The notes beneath the pieces are model-generated. The model did no database searches. It was not told the origin of the DNA and saw only the letters and a program-made list of their open reading frames with translations. A stretch of DNA of 7,316 nt from contig CASBQH010000109.1 in assembly GCA_949127695.1 (NCBI GenBank), positions 1 to 7,316 on the forward strand, read 5' to 3'. The DNA comes from Synechococcales cyanobacterium PMM_0073. GTDB taxonomy: Bacteria; Cyanobacteriota; Cyanobacteriia; Elainellales; Elainellaceae. The position numbers were made by a program, and so were the translations under genes. Positions 1 to 7,316 of the stretch are shown here, piece after piece; within the stretch, counting starts at the first letter, position 1; each line of letters begins with the position of its first letter.

Positions 1-177
1 AACATTCCTGATACGGTTGGCTACACCACGCCCGCTGAATTTGGCGCGTTGATTCGCGGCATTGTTTACGGCTCGGTTCGTGGCCGTAGCTGTACCGGTA
101 ATCACGGCAGTTCTGGCCACTGTGCCCAGCAAGCCAGGGCCGCGTCGTGACGATGATGATCTTGATCCTCTCAGCAT
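1..177 (-). CDS. Partial SHOCT-type small protein (N-terminal 59 residues)
   Basis: An open frame starts at ATG 177-175 and runs off the left edge without a stop. It begins [18 protein letters not shown], rich in Arg and Ser, followed by a small-residue segment [18 protein letters not shown] (about residues 22-39) and a basic stretch. This resembles the N-terminal half of small bacterial SHOCT-domain proteins, which have a Gly/Arg start, an RTAV-(V/I)-x-GTAT segment and, further on, a short C-terminal SHOCT oligomerisation motif. The SHOCT motif itself would lie outside the window, so the family call is inferred. Two points support a real gene: a strong Shine-Dalgarno six bases before the start, and position 29 bases after a DUF6325 gene, a pairing I recall from other bacteria. 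The molecular function is unknown. The 59 visible residues are too short for the usual ORF length filters. Confidence 0.72.
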   Translation of the reverse strand, partial: MLRGSRSSSSRRGPGLLGTVARTAVITGTATATNRAVNNAANQRAKFSGRGVANRIRNV

Positions 178-183
178 TGGAGT

Positions 184-188
184 CTCCT
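184..188 (-). promoter_or_regulatory. Shine-Dalgarno site for the partial SHOCT-type gene
   Basis: On the minus strand the sequence AAAGGAGACTCCA precedes the ATG at 177. AGGAG is separated from the start codon by six bases. This is one of the clearest ribosome binding sites in the window and fixes the start of an otherwise edge-truncated gene. Confidence 0.75.
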
Positions 189-206
189 TTGAATTATTGA
201 ATGAAA

Positions 207-644
207 TTAAACTGGTGCTTTAGCCGCAGCTTGATCGGCCAGCAGTTGCTCAATCACGCGGTGCGAGATGCGTTCGTTCAGCAATAGCTCGCCCTTGGCG
301 TTCAGCACCGCATCTCGGAATGCGGTCGCCCAGATATTTTCAAATAGCATCAGGGCGGCAGAGCTATCGTTATCTAGCGCTTTAGAGAGCTTTTCGACAT
401 CTTCTTCAGAGAGTAGCCCTGCTACATCGCCAATAATCGGGTCAAACTTGCTGTAGTCAGCATCGTCTAACTCGTCAATTTCGCGCATGGTCACTTCGCC
501 ATTCTCGCTCTTGTTGATGAAGAGAATATCAATGATCCGAATGGTCTGGTTCTCTACTAGCGCAGTTAGGGCTGCGGCCAGTTCGTCTTTGGCGTAGTCT
601 TTGGGAAATTTGATGCAGAGCATCTCGACGGGACCTAAGGGCAT
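207..644 (-). CDS. DUF6325 family protein
   Basis: A 145-residue soluble, acidic protein with no signal peptide or membrane segment. It starts MPLGPVEMLCIKFP, has the pattern of a short strand followed by a helix (ELAAALTALVENQTIRIIDILFI), and contains GLLSEEDVEKL, the segment SSAALMLFENIWA and, near the C-terminus, LLNERISHRVI. I recognise these as hallmarks of the DUF6325 family (about 140 residues, function unknown), and the whole family length is present. The frame is open back to a TTG at 650, but AGGAG at 657-653 lies only two bases from that TTG and eight bases from the ATG at 644, so the ATG is chosen. It sits 35 bases after an exported protein gene and 29 bases before a probable SHOCT-domain gene, suggesting co-transcription. 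A link to envelope or stress biology has not been shown and cannot be read from the sequence. Confidence 0.88.
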   Translation of the reverse strand: MPLGPVEMLCIKFPKDYAKDELAAALTALVENQTIRIIDILFINKSENGEVTMREIDELDDADYSKFDPIIGDVAGLLSEEDVEKLSKALDNDSSAALMLFENIWATAFRDAVLNAKGELLLNERISHRVIEQLLADQAAAKAPV

Positions 645-652
645 GATCAACT

Positions 653-657
653 CTCCT
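653..657 (-). promoter_or_regulatory. Shine-Dalgarno site deciding the DUF6325 start
   Basis: The minus strand reads ACCAGGAGAGTTGATCATG. AGGAG is eight bases before the ATG at 644 and only two bases before the in-frame TTG at 650, so it selects the ATG. Confidence 0.7.
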
Positions 658-679
658 GGTTTGAATCTGGACTAGAGCG

Positions 680-1189
680 CTACTGGCAGCCCGCGACTGC
701 AATCGTGTAGAAATTGCCGTTGACGCCGCCGACTCGCATATTGATTACGGCGGGCTGGCGACCTGTGGCGGACTGAAACGGCACTGAATAGGTCTCGCCA
801 GCGGTGAGGTCAGCCTGAAGCCGAAACAGCGATTCTGTCGAGCCGTTGCTAAATCGCATACTGGGCGTCATGTGAAAAGGCGCGTTATGTTCGGGGGTGA
901 GAATGGCCACAAAGTAGCTGAACTCTTGGCCTGCGGGCACCAGAAAATCGGTATTCCAGTTGCCCTGCGTAATCAGACGATTCTCAATCCGCTTACGGAT
1001 TTCGGTTTTGCCTGTGGTGACTTCTTGCAGCGCTACGCAAGAGTCAGTCGGGTCAGTCTGTGCCTGCTGCGCCAGGAGTTGGGGAACCGGATTGGCCGTG
1101 GCGGTACTGAATAGCCCTAAGCTACCTAAGCCAACAGTCCAGCTAGCAGCCAATCCGAGGGTGAGAAAACGGGATAATTTACGGGTCAT
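680..1189 (-). CDS. Small exported protein of unknown function
   Basis: A 169-residue protein that I do not recognise as a named family. Residues 1-32 form a Sec signal peptide: basic MTRKLSR, a hydrophobic core LTLGLAASWTVGLGSLGLF, and a likely cut after A30-T31-A32 before NPVP. The mature part begins with a Gln/Pro linker (PQLLAQQAQ) typical of cyanobacterial exported proteins. It continues with a beta-rich region containing FLVPAGQEFSYFVAIL and a C-terminal segment ending FYTIAVAGCQ. The only two cysteines, C51 and C168, lie near the two ends of the mature chain and could form a disulfide closing the domain. No Shine-Dalgarno is visible before the ATG at 1189. It follows arcA after 83 bases and precedes the DUF6325 gene by 35, so it probably heads the downstream transcription unit. 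Periplasmic or extracellular location is inferred. Confidence 0.85.
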   Translation of the reverse strand: MTRKLSRFLTLGLAASWTVGLGSLGLFSTATANPVPQLLAQQAQTDPTDSCVALQEVTTGKTEIRKRIENRLITQGNWNTDFLVPAGQEFSYFVAILTPEHNAPFHMTPSMRFSNGSTESLFRLQADLTAGETYSVPFQSATGRQPAVINMRVGGVNGNFYTIAVAGCQ

Positions 1190-1235
1190 GTTGCTATTAC
1201 AAACTACTGTTACAAGTTGTCACTGTGAATTTTAG

Positions 1236-1264
1236 AACAAAAAGCTCACGAAGCGGCGCTTTCA
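1236..1264 (-). terminator. Possible weak intrinsic terminator after arcA
   Basis: Downstream of the arcA stop the minus strand has AAGGCT and, after a spacer that itself holds a small GAAAGC/GCTTC hairpin, AGCTTT followed by TTG. The outer arms pair over six positions with one G-T wobble, and the T run partly belongs to the stem. This is weak by standard criteria. Its placement in the only sizeable intergenic gap (1190-1272) between two gene groups is what makes it plausible. Confidence 0.28.
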
Positions 1265-1272
1265 GCCTTCAC

Positions 1273-3287
<2,015 letters not shown>

Positions 3288-3288
3288 G

Positions 3289-4338
3289 TTATGTTCTTAT
3301 ATCTTCGCTGTTGTAAAGAATCCGCATCACCCGCGCTCCGGGTTCTCTGAGGGCGTCACGGGCGATGGAGGCCACTTCGCCTGCTACGCCAGCCCGGTAT
3401 TTGGCAACAATATCGCCAAAGGAATTGCGCTGGATTGCCACTTCCTGCCCCGGCGTCACCGGATCGTTGAGGTCAACCCGCAGCTCTAGAAAGCCGCCAG
3501 CCGTGGCTCGAATCGTTTCAAAGCTATTGCCGAAGAAAGTTCCGGCTGATTTGGATGTGTGACCCATTGCCCCGTCAATCACTTTGTAATGTTTTAAGAC
3601 GTTCAGGCTGCCTTCTACGGTCTTTTCAATTTTGGGCAGGTCAAAGCGACGAGGGCCGCCAATCTCGATGGTCATGACCGGAATATCGGCTTGGATAAAG
3701 GCCATTTCGAGCGTGCCCTCCTCGCCCGGATCGTCTTTGATCTGCTCGACTGGAAACAGCTCGGCCATCTGCCGAATTTCGGGCTGGCGACAGTCTGCAA
3801 AGATAAACAGGCTGAAGTCATCGCCAGTTGAGGCCGTATGGTAGTCCAGCGCCAGATCGACGTTGGGCTGAAACAGCTGATGCCAAATCAGGCCAGCATG
3901 GCGGGTTGGAGCGTCCTCTCCGGCAATATCTCCCGGCCAGACGCGGTTGAGGTCAATTAATCCGCCGCCGCCCTGAGCCGTCGGCCAGTTACGCTGAGTA
4001 TATTCTTTGGCAGGCCGAGACAGATCATAAACGGCCAGCACTGTCCCCGACATTTTGGCCGGGTCGAGGCTAGCCATAATCCGCTGTACGGCGTTGACCG
4101 GGCTGAGTTCGTCACCATGCACCCCAGCGGTGAGCGAAATCCGCTTGCCGTCTTGCATCCCCTTAGCCACGACCACAGGCACATACCAATGCTGACCCGT
4201 TCCCATCTGCACCGCCTCGAAGAAAAAGCGATGCTGGCGTCCCGGCTCCAGATCAGCCACGTTCAGCTGGCTGATGACAGGGGTGGCCTGAATCTGGTCG
4301 CCAGTATAGATTGTCTGAGTTTGAGCGGGCATATTCAC
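3289..4338 (-). CDS. Succinylglutamate desuccinylase/aspartoacylase-family zinc hydrolase
   Basis: A 349-residue cytoplasmic enzyme of the AstE/AspA branch of M14-like zinc carboxypeptidases, which cleave the amide bond of N-acyl amino acids or related compounds. The zinc site is intact: H74 and E77 in AGVHGDE, and H167 in LDYHT. Further family motifs are DLNRVWPG (129-136) with R132, and TIEIGG (223-228), whose E225 is the expected catalytic glutamate. A C-terminal beta domain (about 265-340) contains AGGFLELRVDLNDPVTPGQ, the segment typical of this subfamily. The start is taken as GTG 4338-4336, because GGAGG at 4352-4348 lies nine bases upstream; the in-frame ATG at 4332 would be 15 bases away. 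Its stop is one base before arcD, and arcA follows, so these three were very likely co-translated. The substrate is unknown. Context suggests an N-acylated arginine, ornithine or agmatine-like compound, but that is inference. There is no sign of truncation. Confidence 0.9.
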   Translation of the reverse strand: MNMPAQTQTIYTGDQIQATPVISQLNVADLEPGRQHRFFFEAVQMGTGQHWYVPVVVAKGMQDGKRISLTAGVHGDELSPVNAVQRIMASLDPAKMSGTVLAVYDLSRPAKEYTQRNWPTAQGGGGLIDLNRVWPGDIAGEDAPTRHAGLIWHQLFQPNVDLALDYHTASTGDDFSLFIFADCRQPEIRQMAELFPVEQIKDDPGEEGTLEMAFIQADIPVMTIEIGGPRRFDLPKIEKTVEGSLNVLKHYKVIDGAMGHTSKSAGTFFGNSFETIRATAGGFLELRVDLNDPVTPGQEVAIQRNSFGDIVAKYRAGVAGEVASIARDALREPGARVMRILYNSEDIRT

Positions 4339-4347
4339 CGGATCATT

Positions 4348-4352
4348 CCTCC
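4348..4352 (-). promoter_or_regulatory. Shine-Dalgarno site deciding a GTG start for the acylase
   Basis: The minus strand reads GCGGGAGGAATGATCCGGTG. GGAGG is nine bases from the GTG at 4338. The ATG inside this stretch (4345-4343) is followed in its own frame by TGA after two codons, so it cannot start the gene. Confidence 0.68.
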
Positions 4353-4372
4353 CGCAAAATCGTGGATGCTGC

Positions 4373-4873
4373 TTACCAGAGTCCTCTGACGTTCTGAGAG
4401 GTAAAGCGCAGAACGCCCGACTCTTGCTCGGTTTGATAAAAGATAGCGAGTCCCTGGTTGGTGATCTCGTAGCGCTGAGCGGCTTCTAGCGCCCGCAGAT
4501 ATCGCATCTCTTGGCTCGCGATGGGCGGCTCGCAGGCCATGAGCGTAGAGGCCAGCGGCTCGTCGATAGTCAGCGTTCCGGCCTCAGCCTTGTAGCTGCC
4601 CATGAAGCGGTTGCAGCCGCCCGATCCGGCAATGCGTCCATCGGCAAATTCGGCGGTAAGCTCGTTGTCCTGAGGCACAACGGCGGGCGAGCTAACTTCG
4701 CCCATATTTACCAGCCGCCAGCTGCCTGTGATCGCGGAAGCCTGAGCCATTTGTGAAGCAGAGGAACTAGAGGGTTGCGCGATTACAGGAGCAGCTATCA
4801 CGCTCAGAAACCCGGCAGTAAGCGCCAAGGCATATTGCGTGAATGATTGGTTAAATCGAGAGGGGTGAAGCAT
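4373..4873 (-). CDS. Exported META domain protein (HslJ-like)
   Basis: A 166-residue exported protein. A signal peptide covers about residues 1-32 (MLHPSRF, hydrophobic core YALALTAGFLSVIAAPV, likely cut after V-I-A before QP). A Ser/Gln linker follows, then one META domain (PF03724) from about residue 48 to 158. The domain shows the opening GSWRLV, the central AEFADGRIAGSGGCNRFMGSY, the segment ASTLMACEPP and the helix QEMRYLRALEAAQRYEI, ending with GVLRFT. C87 and C114 are the usual META cysteines and could form a disulfide. META proteins such as E. coli HslJ sit in the envelope and have been linked to stress and antibiotic tolerance; the biochemical role is not settled. The frame is open to a TTG at 4882, but the ATG at 4873 gives a better signal peptide. 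No Shine-Dalgarno is evident. It lies 24 bases after one exported protein gene and 34 bases before the acylase. Confidence 0.92.
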   Translation of the reverse strand: MLHPSRFNQSFTQYALALTAGFLSVIAAPVIAQPSSSSASQMAQASAITGSWRLVNMGEVSSPAVVPQDNELTAEFADGRIAGSGGCNRFMGSYKAEAGTLTIDEPLASTLMACEPPIASQEMRYLRALEAAQRYEITNQGLAIFYQTEQESGVLRFTSQNVRGLW

Positions 4874-4897
4874 AAGAATCAATAAAGTTACTAAACG

Positions 4898-5371
4898 TTA
4901 AAACTGCTCTAGCCCCAAAAAGCGGGTTGAGCTGTCAGAGGCAATACTGTTGCAGGTGCTGGAAACTACCCGCGAGTCAAACACTTCGATCCGACAGGTG
5001 CCAGTCGTATTGTTGAGCACGCGCAGATTGCTGGAGGAAGTAAAGCTGCGAACCCGGCCATCGAGCGTAAAGCTGTTGGGGTTTGCCGAGTCGTTCACCT
5101 GCCGAACCACCGAGCCGCGATACTGGACTCTGGCTCTTGTACCCGGTGGCTCTGATAGCTCTAGGCCAAAGTTGCCCGATTCAACGGTTAGCGCCACGTT
5201 GGCGTTGCGGCCTCTGGTGAAGGCTGCGCCGTTGGCCACGCCTCTGCCCTGAAAGCTGGGCTGGGATTGTGCCATAACGCGGGGCAGCAGCAGGCTAGCT
5301 GATAGACTGACCAACCCGCTAGCTGCGGTAGCTAATCCCGCGATCCCAACTAGATATCGCATTCGCTTCAC
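4898..5371 (-). CDS. Small exported protein of unknown function
   Basis: A 157-residue protein that I cannot assign to a family. The signal peptide is MKRMRYLV followed by the hydrophobic stretch GIAGLATAASGLVSLSASLLL, with a likely cut after V32-M33-A34 before QSQP. The mature part is beta-rich and polar, with SFQGRGVANGAAFTRGRNANVALTV-type segments, a GNFGLELSEPPGT turn and several Ser/Asn-rich strands. C126 and C140 form a close pair (TGTCRIEV, SSTCNS) and could be a disulfide. The frame is open to a GTG at 5407, only seven bases after the glucosidase stop. The GTG at 5371 is preferred because AGAGGA at 5384-5379 sits seven bases before it and the basic n-region then leads straight into the hydrophobic core; the ATG at 5362 is the third option. 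It is 43 bases after the glucosidase gene and 24 before the META gene, so it is probably co-transcribed with both. Confidence 0.82.
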   Translation of the reverse strand: MKRMRYLVGIAGLATAASGLVSLSASLLLPRVMAQSQPSFQGRGVANGAAFTRGRNANVALTVESGNFGLELSEPPGTRARVQYRGSVVRQVNDSANPNSFTLDGRVRSFTSSSNLRVLNNTTGTCRIEVFDSRVVSSTCNSIASDSSTRFLGLEQF

Positions 5372-5378
5372 AATTCTG

Positions 5379-5384
5379 TCCTCT
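5379..5384 (-). promoter_or_regulatory. Shine-Dalgarno site supporting a GTG start at 5371
   Basis: The minus strand reads ATAGAGGACAGAATTGTG. AGAGGA is seven bases before the GTG at 5371. Neither the GTG at 5407 nor the ATG at 5362 has a comparable site. Confidence 0.6.
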
Positions 5385-5414
5385 ATGTTCTCACTCAACC
5401 TTCTCACCAGAGGC

Positions 5415-7316
5415 TCAGGCTAATGGTATTTTGCCAGGTTTTCCCGGCGTGATTGTATCCAGCACGGTTTCTTTAGTGAAATAGCCCAGTGCCTGAATAA
5501 TCCGCGCCACGCAGCCCGTCCAGCCCGTCTGGTGACTGGCTCCAATTCCAGCTCCGCTATCGCCATTGAAGTATTCATAAAACAAAATCAGATCGCGCCA
5601 ATGTGGATCGGTCTGAAATTTCTCGGCATTGTTGCCATAGACCGGACGACGGCCTGATTCATCTTGCAGAAAAATGCTGACAATCCGCTCGCTGATTTTT
5701 TGGGTAATGGCAAACAGCGTCAGATGCTCGCCTGAGCCAGTCGGGTACTCAATCGTGAAGGCATCGCCGTAGTAGCTGTAGAGCTGGAGCAGTGAACGCA
5801 GCAGCAAGAGATTGACTGGCATCCAGATCGGGCCACGCCAGTTGGAGTTGCCGCCAAACATGCCGGAGGTGGAATCTCCCGGCACATAGCCCACCTTAAA
5901 CTCAACGCCGTCATGATGGTATCGATAGGGATGCTCTAAGTGATGGCGAGACAGTGAGCGAATGCCGTAATCACTGAGAAATTCAGCTTCATCCAGCATC
6001 TTAGAGAGCACCCGGCGCAGCTTGGCTTCGTTCAGCACCGACAGCATGACCCGATTGCGCTCGCCCAGCTGGCTCGGCAGATGAATATTTTGGGTCAGCT
6101 CAGGATGGCGCATGATAAAGAGCTGAATGCGCGATTCAAGGCGAGGCAGCTTTTCAAAGGCTTCGCTGGGAAAAACCGCAACGGCCATCAGTGACAGCAG
6201 CCCCACCAGTGAGCGCACCTTGAGGCGGCTAGAATCACCGTCTGGCAAGCGCAGCACGTCATAGAAGAAGCCATCTTCTTCATCCCAGAGTTCGTCCTGA
6301 TGTTCACCAATTCGATCCATCGCCCCGGCAATCCACATCGTATGCTCAAAGAACTTGATCGCCAGATCTTCGTAGATCGCGTCATGTAGTGACAGCTCCA
6401 CCGCAATCTGGAACATCCGCTGGCTAAAGAACACCATCCAGGCCGTGCCATCGGCCTGCTCTAGATGCCCGCCGGTGGGCAAGGGCGAGCTGCGGTCAAA
6501 CACGCTAATGTTATCTAGCCCCAAAAATCCGCCTTCAAACAGGTTGTTGCCGCCCTGATCTTTGCGGTTCACCCACCAGGTAAAGTTGATCAGCAGCTTC
6601 GAGAAGGCATATTTAAGAAATTCTACATCCCCCACGCCGTCGTTGCGTTCGCGGTCGCGGGTGTAAATTTCCCAGGTGGCAAAGGCATGAACCGGCGGAT
6701 TTACATCGCCAAAGTTCCACTCATAGGCCGGAATTTGGCCGTTCGGGTGCAGGTAATCTTCCCGCAGCATTAGCATCAGCTGGTCTTTGGCGAAATCTGG
6801 ATCAATCAGGCTAATTGGAATCACATGAAAGGCCAAATCCCAAGCCGCATACCAGGGATATTCCCACTTGTCAGGCATCGAGATAATATCGTCGTTATGC
6901 ATATGGAACCACTCGCTGTTCCGAATATGCTTTTTCTGAGATGCAGGCGTCCAGGGCGTGACGTTGCGCTCCCGCAGCCACTGATCTAAGTCGTAGTAAA
7001 AATACTGCTTCGTCCACATCATTCCGGCTAACGCCTGCCGCATCACGTTGGCGCGGTCGCGGTCGGCCAGCACCGCAGGCGGAATTACGGTGGCATAGAA
7101 TTCGTCGGCCTCTTTGAGCCTTGCTGCAAAAGTTTGGTTAAATTCCTCACCAAATGGCTGTCTGAGCTGAGCGGGCGGAGTTTTAGAAAGGCGCAGCTGA
7201 ATCACCTGGGTTTCGCCTGCACCCACCATCAGCTCGTAGTGGGGCGCAACCTTTGTGCCCACATCGCTAGGGTTCACCGCATCCTGCTGGCCATGCAGCA
7301 CCGCATTATTGATGCC
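5415..7316 (-). CDS. GH63/MGH1-like glucosidase, C-terminal 633 residues
   Basis: The frame is open to the right edge (first visible residues GINNAVLHGQQD), so the start lies outside the window. Relatives are about 850-900 residues, so roughly the N-terminal quarter to third is missing. Visible residues 1 to about 45 are the end of a beta-sandwich domain (GETQVIQLRLS); the rest is an (alpha/alpha)6 barrel. Motifs are WEYPWYAAWDLAFH with D160 (codon 6839-6837), the expected general acid; HPNGQIPAYEWNFGDVNPPVHA; GDSTSGMFGGNSNWRGPIWMPVN; and LFYEYFNGDSGAGIGASHQTGWTG with E581 (codon 5576-5574), the likely catalytic base. Family members hydrolyse alpha-glucosides or related glycosides such as mannosylglycerate; the substrate here is not readable. 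Family precedent and the DNA seen here give no evidence about export, since the N-terminus is absent. It leads the run of minus-strand genes, 43 bases before an exported protein gene. The catalytic residues are assigned by motif memory, not by alignment. Confidence 0.9.
   Translation of the reverse strand, partial: GINNAVLHGQQDAVNPSDVGTKVAPHYELMVGAGETQVIQLRLSKTPPAQLRQPFGEEFNQTFAARLKEADEFYATVIPPAVLADRDRANVMRQALAGMMWTKQYFYYDLDQWLRERNVTPWTPASQKKHIRNSEWFHMHNDDIISMPDKWEYPWYAAWDLAFHVIPISLIDPDFAKDQLMLMLREDYLHPNGQIPAYEWNFGDVNPPVHAFATWEIYTRDRERNDGVGDVEFLKYAFSKLLINFTWWVNRKDQGGNNLFEGGFLGLDNISVFDRSSPLPTGGHLEQADGTAWMVFFSQRMFQIAVELSLHDAIYEDLAIKFFEHTMWIAGAMDRIGEHQDELWDEEDGFFYDVLRLPDGDSSRLKVRSLVGLLSLMAVAVFPSEAFEKLPRLESRIQLFIMRHPELTQNIHLPSQLGERNRVMLSVLNEAKLRRVLSKMLDEAEFLSDYGIRSLSRHHLEHPYRYHHDGVEFKVGYVPGDSTSGMFGGNSNWRGPIWMPVNLLLLRSLLQLYSYYGDAFTIEYPTGSGEHLTLFAITQKISERIVSIFLQDESGRRPVYGNNAEKFQTDPHWRDLILFYEYFNGDSGAGIGASHQTGWTGCVARIIQALGYFTKETVLDTITPGKPGKIPLA

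Noticed and set aside
1198..1234. Repeated TTACAA elements and a TCACTGTGA palindrome before the 169-residue exported protein gene, considered as a promoter or operator.
   Set aside because: No -35/-10 pair with acceptable spacing could be found, and the elements do not match the NtcA (GTA-N8-TAC) or CRP layouts. They are too short to call.
5720..6451. Two minus-strand ORFs (64 and 87 codons) inside the glucosidase gene.
   Set aside because: They are alternative-frame shadows. The glucosidase frame is continuous and carries all family motifs through both stretches.

Overview
The window looks like a piece of a cyanobacterial chromosome. The support is protein style: small exported proteins whose signal peptides end in MAQ, IAQ or ATA-N, a large cyanobacterial-type GH63/MGH1-like glucosidase, and mixed base composition. 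No 16S or marker gene is present, and I saw no exact HIP1 octamer (GCGATCGC), so the assignment is an inference. Every supported gene lies on the minus strand, so reading order runs from high to low coordinates. There are no RNA genes, mobile elements or CRISPR arrays that I can support, and no gene-free stretch longer than 83 bases.

Upstream block (7316 to 1273): the C-terminal 633 residues of a GH63/MGH1-like glycoside hydrolase enter from the right edge. They are followed by an unrecognised exported protein (GTG start at 5371 chosen on its ribosome binding site), an exported META-domain protein, a zinc-dependent succinylglutamate desuccinylase/aspartoacylase-family acylase, a broken arginine/ornithine antiporter gene (arcD-like) and an intact canonical arginine deiminase (arcA). 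Gaps are 43, 24, 34 and 1 bases. The decayed arcD frame runs into arcA with an ATGA overlap. The whole block could be one transcript; the tight acylase-arcD-arcA trio is the most convincing unit.

Downstream block (1189 to 1): after an 83-base gap containing a weak terminator-like hairpin come a third small exported protein, a DUF6325 protein and the N-terminal 59 residues of what is probably a SHOCT-domain protein. Gaps are 35 and 29 bases.

How the genes may work together: ArcA hydrolyses arginine to citrulline and ammonium, and ArcD normally exchanges arginine for ornithine. A hydrolase that removes acyl groups from amino-acid derivatives, one base upstream of arcD, suggests a route that would free arginine or a related compound from an acylated form. 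The most notable feature is that arcD has decayed: about 40 codons are missing near its front without loss of frame, most of its second half is gone, the frame changes at that junction, and the surviving C-terminal transmembrane segment carries an extra TAG. Its neighbours keep all their catalytic residues. The frame shift also moved translation termination from 45 bases upstream of arcA to a direct overlap with the arcA start codon.
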